Below are positions 23,323 through 36,057 of a DNA stretch of 64,000 nucleotides, piece by piece. The stretch is from Buxus sempervirens (lineage: Eukaryota; Streptophyta; Magnoliopsida; Buxales; Buxaceae), in assembly GCA_947561395.2 (NCBI GenBank), contig OX387194.1, positions 27,414,036 to 27,478,035 of the forward strand, read 5' to 3'. The notes beneath the pieces were generated by a model. The model searched no databases, was not told where the DNA came from, and was given only the letters and a program-made list of their open reading frames with translations. The translations under genes and the position numbers were made by a program. The first letter of the stretch is position 1; every line of letters begins with the position of its first letter.

Positions 23323-23763
23323 CTTATAAAGGGAGTAACAAAACAAGTTCATGGTCAACGAAGACATGTAGTATGGACTTGACCATCATTTAGTAGAATG
23401 TGCTGCTAAACCATGCATATAACCAACATTTTAGTGACTTGGTCCATTCAATCAATGGATTGCCGGTGGTCCAAAATTATCAAATTGATTGATTCTTAAT
23501 TCTTAAATTTAGATGGTGTGCATATAAGTGAATGTGAACATTGAGAAACCGTTTTGATTCATGTTGCAGTTTGACCTGTCCAAATGACAAAATTTTGGTG
23601 CACACCTAGTTAACACAAACCGCCACATGGAACAGAATGATGATCAGAGCCACCAAGCCAATGCAAAAGATCCAAAGAAGGATCACAAACTTCAGGTAGA
23701 TTAAAAGCTTTGCAAATAATAATAAAAATGCTTCGAATAGGAACAAACAGGACTAAATCTTAC

Positions 23764-23875
23764 CAGCTGAACATATTTGGTGTTGCCATGGATGGATCGA
23801 TACCAAGATGTACATCTTTGTAAAGTGTTGCATCAAAATATCAAGCAAATCCTATGAATCAGGCACGACAAAAAG
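23764..23875 (-). pseudogene. PRMT5: PRMT5 exon O (YFDATLYKDVHLGIDPS...), upstream part eroded
   Basis: The downstream part encodes YFDATLYKDVHLGIDPSMAT and PNMFSW with donor GTAAGA. Upstream, the VHGFAG segment has an extra base and a TGA in place of the GGA glycine codon, and the acceptor was not identified, so the right end of this exon is approximate. Confidence 0.87.
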
Positions 23876-24980
23876 GTGAAATATGTACAGATCCCAAATT
23901 CAAATACCAAGTTACCTTCTATCACTCGCTTTGAAATGAATAGTAGCATCTATTCTCCAACTGTGAAGGAGCATAGTAAGAACTTTCAAAGGTGTGATGG
24001 GGGTATAGAGATCCAAATGTCTTTAAACACAATGCATTGAAGTTGAAGCTGAAGAAAAGAGCCCCACAGCTCATCTACATAATTTCCAAATGGACAAAGG
24101 TTGTACAATCACTCAGGCCCTAGGTGGCCTTGAAACCAGAGCCACTCATGCATATGGAAAACAGAACACACAGGAGCCATACAGCATGGGCTCATGATAT
24201 GCAGAACAGTTTCTAGAAAACTTGCTAGGAAAACCCAATCCAGCTTTTGTGCAAACTATTTCGGTGCCAATATTTGATGAATGATGGGAGTATTCAACAA
24301 TCAACAGTTCAGAAATATATAAGAGTGAAGAAAGCAATAAAAACAAGGGCTGTATAAGGGTCATACGAGTCAATGGTAAAACAGAAAATAACAGCTAAGC
24401 AAATGAAATAAAGCAAACCATGCATCTATTACTAAGCTTTTTAGAATCAGCAGTTACACGCTTCCAAAAGAGAACTACCATGGCCTTGAGTTTTATACAA
24501 ATAAATAATGGTTTAAAATTAATGGCAGAAGGATTAATTTAAACCCAATATGATAAAGCCAAAGCAACCAAGTTATTAAGACTGTAATGACCTAGAAGCT
24601 TACCTAAGGTTAATTTTGTCTTTTTGAAATTCGTTTAATAGATTAATTAATTAATTAACTTTTTTGGGCTTAAAACTTTAATCAGAGATGATTTGGGTTC
24701 AAATTGGATTTAAATAGCTAGATATATAGCCCATTAAGTGGGCAAAAGGAGTTATAGAAATGTTACTTAATCAAGGAGTCCTATTTTAGTATAAATTAAA
24801 GAAATAACGTAATTAAGTGTTGCTTAAATTGTCTAATAAAAAATACACGAAGTTTAGGATTTTAATAGACATTGGAGGTTCGAGAGGATTAGGGTTACTT
24901 TAATAATCCTGACTGAATTAGGAAAACCATAAACTCAATCACACACATATGCAAGTGTTTTATTTTATTATTATTAAACA
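23876..24980. other. PRMT5 intron sequence, nothing recognised
   Basis: Intron between exons O and N, left of the L1 insertion. AT-rich; no exon or transposon end supported. Confidence 0.5.
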
Positions 24981-24997
24981 AATTAGAGCGGACAGCT

Positions 24998-27900
24998 CAG
25001 AGGAGGAAGTTAAAGGAGTTATATGGCAACTAAATGGCGACAAGGAACCAGGGCTAAATGGTTATTCACTAGAATTCTTCAAGGCATGTTGGAAGACTAT
25101 AAAAGACGACTTAATGGCAACCGTCGAGGAGTTCCATAAAAGCGGCAGATTTGTGAAAAGCATAAATGCCACATTCATTATGTTGATCCCAAAGAAATAA
25201 GGAACATTCAAATTAACTGAGTTTAGACCAATAAGCTTGGTGGGAAGTGTTTACAAAATAATAGCAAAATTGCTAGCAAACAGATTAAAACCAATGCTTC
25301 AATATCTAATCTCTAAGTCTCAAGGGGCTTTTGTTGGAGGAAGGCAGCTACAGGATGGAGTGATGGTGACTAGCGAATGCATTGATTCATGTTTGAAGAG
25401 AAGGAGAATATGATCATGTGTAAGTTGGATCTCCAGAAGGCATATGATCTCGTGAATTGGGAGTTCTTATTATACATGCTTTGATCGTATGGGTTTTGGT
25501 GAGAAATGGAAGAAATGGATTTTCTTATGCATCTCATCAACCACCAGCTCGGTTCTAGTCAATGGAAAGGCAGCTGGTTTCTTCAAGAGCTCAAGGGGAT
25601 TAAGACAAGGCGACCCCTTATCCCCTCTCTTATTCACCATGATTATGGAAGCCTTTACTAGGATGATCTTAAGAGCTTCGGAAGGGGGCATGTTGGAAGG
25701 AGTAGCATTTGGGAGGTCTATAACCGTCAATCACGTTTTGTTTGCAGATGACATTCTAAACTTTTGTAAGCCAAACCTTGATCAGATCATGTGGCTAAGA
25801 GGCATCCTCTTATGTTTCAAAGCATGTACTGGGTTAAGAATAAAACTAGCCAAAAGTGAGATGTTTGGTATAGTTTGGTGGAGAATATATCTAGCCTAAG
25901 TCGAGCTCTAGGATGTAAGATAGGAAAGCTTCCAACCTCATACCTTGGAATCCCACTGGGTGCTGCCTATAACAAATCTACTGTTTGGAACCCGGTTATA
26001 GAAAGAATGGAAAGAAAGCTCGCATCTTGGAAAAGTTGTACCCTATCAAAAGGAGGAAAGTTGACTTTGATTAAGAGTGTTCTAGCGAGTCTACCGGCTT
26101 TCTACATGTCTATCCTAAAGATTCCCAAATCAGTGGCAAAGAAGATGGAACAAATCCAAAGAAATTTTCTGTGGCAAAGCATGGGAGGTGAAGCAAAGTA
26201 TCACTTAATTGCCTGGAATCAGATTTGCAAACCAAAGGAGGGGAGGGGGGGTGGTGGGGTGGGTCTTAGACATTTGGTGTTGCTTAATAAAGCCCTATTC
26301 CAAAAATGGATTTGGAGATTTGGTAGTGACAGTGGGAACCTCTGGAGAGAAATAATAAACCAGAAATATAGCTCTACTCCTGGAAACTGGTTCCCTATCC
26401 CTTCAAATCATTCTTTCGGTCAAGTCTATGGAGGCCTATTGGAAAGTTAATGAGATCAGTGAAAGAGGATTGCAAATATAAGGTGGGCAATGGACTGAAA
26501 GTCAGATTTTGGGAGGATACTTGGTGTGGTGAGACTAGTCTGAAGGTGCGGTATTGTAATATCCTGTAATTTTGACTATGTAATTTAGTGTAAATGACAA
26601 GGGTATTATGGTCTTTGTATATTTTAATTGTGACGAATAGCATGTTTAATTTCAGTTTGAATTAGCGTGTGCATTGGTGAGATTTAATTAGTGGTGTATT
26701 TGGGTTCGGTGGTGTGACGCCACACCGAATCGAGGAAAGCTTATATAAACCCAAGCAAGCAGGTGAGGGTTTATATGTTCGTGTATAAAGCTAGTTAAAA
26801 AGAAAAGAAAGAGAGCCTCCAGAAGAGAGAAAGAAGAAGAAGAAAACGAAAAAGAGGTAAGGGAGTCTTACTAAATTGTAATTGTGCAGCGAACTGTGTG
26901 GCGTGTCTATGGTTGATCATCTCTGTGTGATGAATTATGCTTCCTTAGAAGTGCTTGATAATTTGTTAAAAAGTTAGATGATAAGTGTCTTCAGTGATTA
27001 TGTAGAATTTCTAGTTTTGAATACTTGTCAGAATTAGTTGAGAAATATCCAAATAAAATTGTATATGGTTGTTGAATGCGGAATTCATGTTTGATTCTTT
27101 GTCTGTACGAATGAAGTGAACACTGTAAATATAATTATGATTGTAAGATTAATCGTGATAACTAATTGTGTCTTGTCGATTAATTATGGATGACGTACGA
27201 TTAATCCTGAGAGCAAGACAGTGCTCTGGAAAGGAAATCTTGGTGGACGACTAATTGTTAGACCCCTTTGTGTATATAATTATCATGACTTTAATAGTGC
27301 ATAAGTACTCTGTTATTTGATTATTCCTTGAGCATGAGATAATGATGTAAAGCATGTAATTGTGATATAATTCTATAGCATCTGTTGTGCTTTATGAATT
27401 GGCAAATGATAATTATGTTAATGACTAATTAGAATGATAACTGCCTAGTGGTCATGCATGATATTGCATCACCTGACGTAATGAGGTTTTCGGAGTGACC
27501 TGATAGAGTGCATGGCACTGTCTAAGGTGTCAAGATGTGACTCCCAATGGGTAGTAACCCGTGTTGCTCTGGAAAATAGTGGGGGAAGAGAAAAAGTGCC
27601 CCTAGGGTTGAAAGTCCCCTAAACCTTGTGAGTGGCCACACAGGATGTGGTTGAGGAGTGCTCCCACAACCTCCGGCTGGCTATAGTCAGTCTGGTTGTA
27701 TAATCAGTCCAAACCACCGTTGATGGAAGGTAAGGTGACTGGCTTTTCTGTGAGGTCCTACACCAATGCCTAGTCGGAAGGAGCATGGACTATACACGAG
27801 GGGTAGAAGGAAGACCTCCGCTTGCTCCATCATGTTAGGCATGGACAGTGTATGCGTGGGAAGCATGTCATACATGCATTGCATATCTGATTGAGATGTG

Positions 27901-29290
27901 TATCTTGTTATAACTCTTATTCACGATACTCAGCATGATTTGGTGAAATATGATTGAGATATCTTGAATGCATTACATAATCATTATACCTGATTGTATT
28001 TGTTATATAATTGTGATTTAGTGGGATTTCCTTACTGGGCTGTGAGATCATGATCCCATTTTAACATTTCAGGTTAAAGATTGGCTGGCCTTCACCAATA
28101 TAGCTGGGAAGAGTGAGAGTGAGGAGAAGAGGAAAACCTTGTAAATTTATGTATATGAGTCTTTTACAATTCTTGCATTGTAAATATTGTGAGAATAGTA
28201 CATGTTACTTTGCCTTTGGTGCACAACTAGTCTCCATGTTCTGCTGTATTATATTTCTATGTACTCTGATGGCCAGTTGTCTCGATGTGGACTGTTGTAT
28301 CCCTGATTAACTTTAATTAATGAAAGGGGATGTGACAGGTATCCCATGATATACAGAATTTGCAAAAAGAAACAAGCATTGGTCTGTGAACATATGACTA
28401 ACTCAGGGGCAGAAACTGTGTGGAACATTAATCTAAGAAGAAACTTGATAGACTGGGAAGTTAACAGCTTTGAAGCACTAATAAGTGAGTTGTATAATAA
28501 GGCTGTAGGACAAGGAGAAGACACAAGAATATGGGCAAAAAGCAAATCTGGATTATTCTCAGTAAAGGAGGCTTTTGATCACTTACAAAGCCAAAATCTG
28601 GAGGTTTACGTGTTTAATGTTATTTGGGCAATCAAAATACCTAGCAAGGTGGCATTATTCTAGTGAACTGCTGCACTTGATAAGCTATTAACAGTGGATC
28701 ATTTGAAGCATAGGGGATGGCAGATTCCAAACAGGTGCGGCATATGTAAGGAGGAAGAAAGTGTTGCCCACTTACTTCTTCACTGTAAAGGAACTGCAAG
28801 GTTATGGGGCTGTATATGCCAAAAACTAGAAGTAGAATGGGTTCACCCTAAGGATTTTATACAAGCTCTTCATGCTTGGGGTTGGAGGAGAAGGAAGTCA
28901 TGTGGAGACATAAGTTGGAACTTAGCTCTGGCAGCTATCACTTGGGTAATATGGGGTGAAAGGAACAAGAGGATATTCAAGAATTCAGAAAGTAGTGAGA
29001 AAGCCTTACAGCAAGTTGTCTTGAGGCTAATGCATAGTTGGATGGCGGGCCAACTGGCAGGAGATGATATTCCCATAGAGGACTACTTGTTATGTAATAG
29101 CTTTTATGAGCTGGAAAGAAGGATGTGATTATAAGTAGCATGTTCAGCCTTGTTCATCCTTGTTAGATCCATGCCTTGAGATGATCCTAAGCTAGATTAG
29201 TAGAAACTATCTGCCCCGGTACACAGTTTATGTACCTGTATTCTGATTTCAATATATATCATTCTTGCTTACTGATCCAAAAAAAAAAAA
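24998..29290 (+). mobile_element. 5'-truncated L1 LINE in a PRMT5 intron
   Basis: The 17-bp direct repeat AATTAGAGCGGACAGCT (24981-24997 and 29289-29305) and the A-run ending at 29290 mark target-primed insertion. The element starts inside the reverse transcriptase: RT blocks include EEEVKGVIWQLNGDKEPGLNG, FRPISLVGSVYKIIAKLLANR, SSRGLRQGDPLSPLLF and VLFADDIL, then SYLGIPLGAAYNKS. After a solo LTR (26555-28337) the zf-RVT C-terminus follows (WQIPNRCGICKEEESVAHLL, WVIWGERNKRIFK), ending near 29128. Several frameshifts and stops interrupt ORF2 (for example the stop after LIPKK at 25198), and ORF1 and the endonuclease are absent, so it is dead on arrival. About 2.5 kb of L1 without the LTR. Confidence 0.95.
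26555..28337 (+). mobile_element. Solo LTR (Ty3/gypsy, Tekay-like) inside the L1
   Basis: The ends are TGTAATATCC and GGATGTGACA, flanked by the perfect 5-bp duplication GGTAT (26550-26554 and 28338-28342). It splits the L1 ORF2 between RT and its C-terminal domain. Length 1.78 kb. The TTACTGGGCTGTGAGATC...TTTCAGG signature near 28032-28075 places it with the other Tekay-like LTRs here. Looks whole as a solo LTR, formed by LTR-LTR recombination. Confidence 0.92.
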
Positions 29291-29559
29291 TTAGAGCGGA
29301 CAGCTAGAAGAATGGGGACAAAGAGAAGATTCACATGTACAGCTTTGGAAATTTGTGGAAAAATCTGTTTTTAATGAAGATCATTTTTAGGAAAATTCCT
29401 GGGGTCAAGAGGTAGGTGGATTCTTCATACATTATTTCTTGTGGAGATTTTAGATTAGTGGATTGAACCAAAAACAACCTTCTTGATGATCTTTAATCAG
29501 TTTCTGATGATAAGCAAAAAGTTTTAGAGGATCTTTATGAATTTTTGATCATGTTTAAG

Positions 29560-29770
29560 GTGTTCTTGATAATACTATTATAAAAGATGATAAATTTTAT
29601 GTGTGGTATATAAATTTAGAGTTACTTGATAATCTTTATTGGTTCTTGATTTTCTTTAGTGGGTTCTTGATTACCTTTATTAATTCTTAATCATCTTTAT
29701 AGCGTGCTTGATAATCTTTATTGAGTTCTTATTATTCTTCATTGATTTTTGATAATCTTTATTATGAAAA
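29560..29770. repeat. Degenerate short tandem repeat (TTCTTGATAATCTTTATTG-like)
   Basis: About seven imperfect units of CTTGATAATCTTTATTG/GTTCTTGATTACCTTTATT, roughly 22-27 bp each, in a PRMT5 intron. Confidence 0.7.
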
Positions 29771-30316
29771 TTCATACTAAAAATAGAATAAACTTTTATC
29801 ATTGCTAGATTATGAATTTGGTAAAGGAAACCTAAATATTTAGGTCAATTATCATTCTATAAAATATAAAGTTCATTTAGGATACCTAGAATCATAATTT
29901 GACTTAAGAAATTTTGAAGGTTTCCACCTCAACTGACAATTTTGGGGATTCAAAACTCTCACTGAAGTTAAATTTAAGCACTACTGCATGAGCCACACAC
30001 ATGAATTTATTACTAGGATCTATTCTATACTTTATTTCCAACTTATAATTTGAATTTGCAATGAAGTTCAAAAGTTCTTAAGTTTTTAATTATCAACCAC
30101 AAAAATTCATAAATCATTTGGATACTAAGCACTTAGGTATTAGGAAATCTCAATGCTAAAGTGTTATTTTTATTAGCCAAAGGTAGATCCACAGAAGAAC
30201 CAATTGTTATGTTCATTTAATATCTTGCTAGAAACCATATTCGTGTTAATGATACAGAGACCTAGAGCAAAAGGAAAAACAGTCATAAAGTTTGAGCAAT
30301 GATACCATGAACCATC

Positions 30317-30386
30317 CAAACTGCAGCTTCCTATACCGCTGGTTACTCTTATTTGTTGAGAAATCCGGATGAGCAAACGTAAACAC
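30317..30386 (-). pseudogene. PRMT5: PRMT5 exon N (VFTFAHPDFSTNKSNQRY...)
   Basis: 70 bp from acceptor TATGTAG, encoding VFTFAHPDFSTNKSNQRYRK and LQF. The following bases are GGATGG; the GT donor expected after TTTG is not present. Confidence 0.9.
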
Positions 30387-30628
30387 CTACATATGTTGGA
30401 AAAAAGAAACTGAAGGCATAAAAGAACTATTATAATGTTTGATTTACCAAGTGAAAAGAAGGAATAAAAAGTAGCAGTTTAACAAGAAAAAATAATTCAA
30501 AAGAATTGATATATAATGTTCTTTAAAGTATGCGCTTGAAGTGGCTTGAGAGAAATATGAAATTATGACCTACAACCGTGATAATCAAATATTTAAGAGC
30601 AACATAACATTGGGTGGAAAAAACCCAC

Positions 30629-30715
30629 AGGTTGAGAAGGAGCAAGCCTTGCTACACTGTGCAACTTGACAACATAAGCAGTTTCAAAATGCACAAGATC
30701 TTTGTACGATTTAAC
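30629..30715 (-). pseudogene. PRMT5: PRMT5 exon M ([17 protein letters not shown]...)
   Basis: 29 codons, acceptor GTTGCAG, donor GTGGGT. Encodes [20 protein letters not shown] and VARLAPSQP, matching the plant beta-barrel region. Intact. Confidence 0.93.
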
Positions 30716-30785
30716 CTGCAACAAAACATCAAGCAATTAAAAGGACATGAATTGAAAGGAAAACACATATGCATATCCAAATCTT

Positions 30786-30831
30786 ATTGCACAACTTTGA
30801 TGCTGTTATTGGTTGTATAAAACTTGTGTAC
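30786..30831 (-). pseudogene. PRMT5: PRMT5 exon L (YTSFIQPITASKLCN)
   Basis: Acceptor CTTCAG, encoding YTSFIQPITASKLCN in phase with exon K. The expected D codon and GT donor at the downstream end are not recognisable (AATAAGATTT instead), so the splice site appears lost. Confidence 0.85.
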
Positions 30832-31212
30832 CTGAAGTAATGCTGTCAGTAAAACCATATTGAGACATAGAAAAATTAACACACAGAGAAACATCTAAAC
30901 ATTCCTATACAGGGACACATTTCTTTCCATGTCTTGAGTATCTGATAAGCAAGTTATTGACCTGAGCCATGATCCAAAGCATAATCCCTTTACTGGCCAT
31001 TTAACCTTTTCCAGGTTTTACCATGGAATGCAGTAATATCAGGTGGTTTTACACAACAATTATTCAAGGTACAACCCAGCCATAGGTCTCAACCCATCAC
31101 CATGAGTATATTTAGACAGTGAGATGTAAGAGATCATACACAGTATTGACTCAAGTTCCCCTGGCTAATATAAATCAGGAACTCATAACGTGTGAAACAA
31201 AGGAAAACATAC

Positions 31213-31316
31213 GATGAAGGAATTGAAATTCCGTCCAGCTTCAAAAACTGTTGAGCTCCATCAAGGCATTCAGGAGACAGTTCATTGTCACCAAAAGATC
31301 CTAGCAGTTCACTTAT
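31213..31316 (-). pseudogene. PRMT5: PRMT5 exon K (double-E loop [15 protein letters not shown])
   Basis: Encodes [20 protein letters not shown] and [13 protein letters not shown]. Both catalytic glutamates of the double-E loop are present. The donor GTATGT is fine, but no AG acceptor stands at the expected position before the SELL codons, so this splice site looks degraded. Confidence 0.9.
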
Positions 31317-31387
31317 CAGGGCATAAATCCAATAAAGCATGAGTGATGGTAATTAAGGTAATGATAAAACATACGCAGTTCACATAC

Positions 31388-31480
31388 CAATATTTCTGCG
31401 TTCTCGGGAGCATCCCAGCAATAAATATCACTAGATACTATGGTAACAATGTTCTCCCAGCCTTCTAGTTTTACCAGGCT
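31388..31480 (-). pseudogene. PRMT5: PRMT5 exon J ([14 protein letters not shown]...)
   Basis: 31 codons, acceptor GAAACAG, donor GTATGT. Encodes [18 protein letters not shown], then [11 protein letters not shown]. Intact and in phase with exon I. Confidence 0.93.
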
Positions 31481-32301
31481 CTGTTTCATAAAAGAAATTC
31501 GAAGTTGAAATTTGGGATGCAAGATGAATTCATTCTCAAATTACTTTCAAAAGATAACTATCTGCTAAACTTCAATGAAGTTATTATAAATGAAAAAAGG
31601 AAAAAAAATGAAAATAAAGCTAAGACAACCAAAAGTATCTATGGGGCTGCTAACCAGTTGTTAAAACAAAAATAGAAGTGTTCAGGTCTCCCAAACCCCC
31701 ACCCTATAGCCAGCCACAATGATTATTAACATAGAGGAGGTCCATCATATATGCATGACGTCTAGTACATGCTATATGATAGAAAAAAAATTAATATTTT
31801 TTATACAATACATGATCTAAAGATGGAAGCAGGTTAGAGGTGGCCTTAGGTCAGGTTCAGGCTTCCCAAAACTTGTCACGTAACCATTCTTAAATATCGT
31901 AGCTCTAACTCTGTAAAATTTTACAATTCGAATTTTTTCCTTTTTCTGGATAGATGATAGAAATATGTTATTAGTGAATAAAAAGAAGGGGCAACATCAA
32001 GGAAAACATAAAAACCAAAAAAAAACAGAAAACAAACAGCAGAGATAACGAAGGAAAATTTAGCTCCCTCCAAAAATATCTCATGCCTGAAACACCCACC
32101 CACCCACACAGAAACAAACACAAGGGGAGCCACAGGCTCTCACCTCATTCCCACCAGTAAGAAGAAGCTGATGAGCAGTCTTGTTCCAGACCAAGTTCCC
32201 CTCAACAATGGGCCAGAGAAAATACAAATAATAGTTTTATATTTCTTTATAGTAATTATTCTAAAGCATCATGTATACACGATGGGCTTTCTACAACCCA
32301 C

Positions 32302-32376
32302 ATGGAGTGTAATGACTGCATTTGGATTCTTCTCAACAGCATAAACTTTCAACTTACGACCTGTTTCTTCAGCTGC
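32302..32376 (-). pseudogene. PRMT5: PRMT5 exon I ([17 protein letters not shown]...)
   Basis: 25 codons, acceptor TTCACAG, donor GTGGGT. Encodes [20 protein letters not shown] then VITLH; the E of VYAVEKN is the acidic residue that contacts the SAM ribose in this family. Intact. Confidence 0.95.
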
Positions 32377-32554
32377 CTGTGAAATTTTTGTGAGAGAGCG
32401 TGAGAAAAGAAGAAACAGAAAGGGTAAGAACACATGAACAAGCACTTTATTTGTAAACTCTGAATTGATAGAACAGGTAAGAAGTAAGAACAAATGAACA
32501 AGTACTTTGTGCATAAACTTCGAATGGACATATGCAGCAGGAATATAAGAGAAC

Positions 32555-32608
32555 CTGCAATGATGCTCTAACAAGAGGCCCTCGTCCTGCTCCAACAACC
32601 ATCAGAAC
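32555..32608 (-). pseudogene. PRMT5: PRMT5 exon H (motif [13 protein letters not shown])
   Basis: 18 codons, acceptor TACTAG, donor GTTCTC. Encodes [18 protein letters not shown], the glycine-rich SAM-binding motif I of PRMT5, identical to the Arabidopsis residues as I recall them. Confidence 0.95.
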
Positions 32609-32788
32609 CTAGTAGTAAATGATACATGGACATTGTCAGAACATTCATAGCATAGACTATTAATATTCTGCAAAACATAGAATCACTAACGCAAAACAGG
32701 AAACTAGAACAACAGATCCTGAGTGGAATTGACCTTCACAAAGATGAAAGATCCACGAAATGAGACAGTGGTCAAATAGAAAACTTAC

Positions 32789-32856
32789 AGTGGTTATTAC
32801 AGATACTTTCTCGTGGGGACTCTGTCAAGCAAAGCTTTACAGATTGCCCTTTGATA
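32789..32856 (-). pseudogene. PRMT5: PRMT5 exon G (YQRAICKALLDRVP...) with one-base loss
   Basis: 68 bp between acceptor TTGACAG and donor GTAAGT, where 23 whole codons (69 bp) are expected. YQRAICKALLDRVP is followed in the next frame by EKVSVITT; one C in the GTCCCC run is missing, giving a frameshift. A homopolymer sequencing error could imitate this. Confidence 0.88.
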
Positions 32857-34740
32857 CTGTCAAATTGCAATTATTCATAAGTTATGCATGGATAAAAGCT
32901 CCAAAAACATTCAATATATATATATTCATTAAAAAAAGGCATATCTATGTACACGTCTATATATATTTTTGTGCATTTATGCATGTATTTTTACATACAA
33001 AAGGAATAGTATCATCATTTTTTATCTCTGATCAAAAGAGCTTATCTTCAAGCACTTCATTTAGGTAATTACTATATGTTTTGAAATTTCATATTTTTGT
33101 AGGAAATCTTTGCTGAAAAAGCAAGAAGAAGAAGGAGAAAAGATAAAACTACTCTAGCAACAGCACCTCACAGCATACCCACCCAAGAAAATCAATCCCA
33201 CGGACCCACACCCCCCACCATCCCGCCCCCCCCCCCCCCAAAAAAAAAAACCAGCCTGCCCCCGTGCAGCCGCATCCATGTGGGCCCCCCACAACCCCAG
33301 TAAATCCAAAACACAAAATGGAAAATATAATACTTTTGATCGAAGTGTGCTACTTCAATTATCACTAATATTTATAATTATGGCTTTAAGTTTCTGCAGA
33401 GATTTCAATCCTACACTACCTAAGGATAAGTTGCCCCGGTGTAATCCCATTTTACATTTTAAGGGGGCAATTTCCACAATTTTAACAGTAGAGTAAAATG
33501 CATGATTTTTTCCCAGTTTTCAACATTTCAAGTAAGTTTTTAACAAAAGCCAATTTTCACTAGGCATCCTAGAATCTCAAAGAAACTCTTTTTTCAAATA
33601 TATTTTCCAGAATAGATTTTCTACAGCAAGCCAAAATAATCAATTCAGGGATTTTGTAAGGTACTCCACCATTTTAACCACATCAAAAAAAATCCAGAAT
33701 CTCTAGTGGATAACCCGATCCTAGTCTTTTACATTTCTTTCATAGATATATATCCGAGGGCTGAAATGGAATGTAAATGTGATTGACAAGCATCTACATG
33801 GAAAAAGCTGATTATAATAATATAAACAAAACAAAAAAATTTGGAAATCTAACGATTTTTTTCCAGGTAATTTAACCTTAAAACTTAACCAAATGGTGTT
33901 AAGTGTGGTAGGATAAAGACCAAATCCATAGATGAGTGATTTTTTTTTTTTTAATTTTTTTTTCCAGAAAGATATTTTAAAAAAGAAAAGTTATCTTAGC
34001 ACCATAGAGGACAGAGTTAGCATCTAAACACTTTTTGAACAGAAGAAAAAGAAATTCTGTTTATTTCTTTGGAAAGGCAGTTATTTTTTTTTTTTTGACA
34101 ATACGTCCTCTGGTCTGACAAGAAATAGCCCATTACACAAACCGTACCAACCAATATAGAGAAACGCACACTAAGAGAACTCAATACCTAAAAAAATTAA
34201 AATATCAACCAAAAAAAATAATAATAATTATATAAGCAAATTCTTTTGCTCTTTCCAATTCCAACTCTCTATCAGTCTATCTTCTATCCGATGGGGTAAA
34301 TACTTCAGATAACAATAACCTTCTTGCCGTGTGAATATGACACCCAGCGACCTCAAAGGGAAGAACAGAATGAAACCATCGACCAAGACAACACAATATT
34401 CAAAAGAAAAAATAACAAAAAGGGCAGAAGTTCCTGGAAATAAGGTGATCAAAAGGTTTTACAGTCATCTTAAACATGATACATCACACACGAATCATCC
34501 ACTTCAAAAACAAGATTGATGACTATAAAAAATATATATTTAATCTGCTGTCCATAAGAAAACAAGCTACCCTGAAGGCTGGAGTATGGCTTGATACCAC
34601 TGAAAATACCCCTCTTTGTATAATATAAGTCCTTATAGAAAAGCATCCATCATTACTCTTCATCTAGATTGTTTGGTATCTTCTGGTCAGTAACCCAGAA
34701 AAATATAAATCTCAAAGAAGATTACCTAAAGAGTCCAGCT
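32857..34740. other. PRMT5 intron remnant, no exon found
   Basis: Searched by eye for the missing exons (plant PRMT5 block LEAQTYETFEKD...KYIQ) without success. Contains a C-run followed by an A-run (33224-33250) and T-runs near 33942 and 34084. No transposon boundary recognised. Confidence 0.45.
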
Positions 34741-34749
34741 AATATCCCC

Positions 34750-35415
34750 TGAATGGTCAAGTGGTGGGTTTTTTTAGGTCCTCAAGAGGACTTAGGCAAG
34801 GCGACCCCTTATCAACTTCCCCCTTTATGTTGGTTAGCGATGTCCTTGGTGCATTCATTTTGCTAGCTGGGATAGAGTGGGTTGCAAGTCTGCCCTGGCA
34901 TCAAATCTGTTATTTGCTGATGGCACATGATTGTTTCTCAAGGCGCATATGAATCAGGTCCTTTGGATTCAATGCATTTTTAAAATTTTCGAAATGATTT
35001 CAGGCTTTAAGGTTAACATGGAGAATATTTTGATCCCTTTGAATGTAAATCCAGATATAGATAAACAACTAGCAGATTTTCTTGGGTGAAAATTAGAGTC
35101 TTGGCTTATCACCTACATAAGTATTCCTCTAGGCGGTAATCCTAGAACTACAGATTTTTGGGACCCAGCGGATGAGGGATTTGGCAAGAGTTTGGTTTTA
35201 TGGAAAAGGAACCACATACCGTTGGGAGTCAGAATCACTCTTACAAAGCTCATCTGATCCAACTTGCCGATATATTTTATGTCCTTGTTTAAAATGTCTA
35301 GATCTGTTGTGTTATAACTAGAGAAAATTCAGAGAAATTTTTAACGGGGAGTAGGATGCTTAAAAAAGGACCATTTAGTAAGGTGGAAGGTGTCTAGACC
35401 AAGGAGAGAGGGGGT
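34750..35415 (+). mobile_element. L1 LINE RT fragment, decayed
   Basis: Plus-strand RT similarity: FFRSSRGLRQGDPLSTSPF at 34771, then FKIFEMISGFKVNM near 34980, a degraded STYLG(I)PLGG block near 35110, and LEKIQRNF near 35320. Multiple frameshifts and stops, no poly-A tail and no visible target duplication, so it is an old fragment. It lies in the PRMT5 intron in antisense orientation to that gene. Confidence 0.8.
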
Positions 35416-36057
35416 CCCGCTGTGGGCAAGGTTTGTGATAGCTTTGCCTACTGGCGAAATGGTTGTGGTGCTTCAGTGAGAAAACTCATTGTGGCCATCC
35501 ATAATTGCTAGCTTATATGGCATTGCAAAAAGGTTCACTGTGCCGGCAAAATTTCGCCCTTTCCAACCAGAAGCGTCTCCAAAACCACCCAGTGTTGGTG
35601 TACCGCTGAAATTACACCTATTTCGACACAGGCAATATTTCTCCTTGTGCAGGTCGAAATTCAAACAATTTCGACGGCATGTTTTGTGTGCCATTGAAAT
35701 CTTTAGATTTTGCACGGCACACACGACATGCTATGCGGAATCTACCAACTGGCGAGAAAAACACAAGACTGACAAGAGAATATAGGAGTACAATGGGGAT
35801 GAGTGGTGTACCATCGTTATCACCCTCCTCTTTGCTCAGAAGAAAAAAAAAAGGAAAGAAGAGGGAGGGAGGGAAAGAGTGAGAGAGAAGAGAGGGGGGA
35901 AGGGGGAGGGGCGGCAGCACATAACTGGTCATTTGTCGCCTTCCTCTTTTGTCAAGAATGCTCCTATCGAGACCTGTCAAGAGTGAAGGCTTATGCCCTT
36001 CGTTTATAAAAGAAGAAAAGAATATATTCTTTTATTTGTAAAAGAATAAAAGAATAA
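35416..36057. other. Unassigned repeat-like sequence left of the MULE
   Basis: Contains repeated TTTCGNC and GGCACACACGAC words (35540-35730), a purine-rich tract (35840-35920), and GAAGGCTTATGCCC at 35986, which recurs in the same orientation right of the MULE near 46139. Not assigned to a family. Confidence 0.4.
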
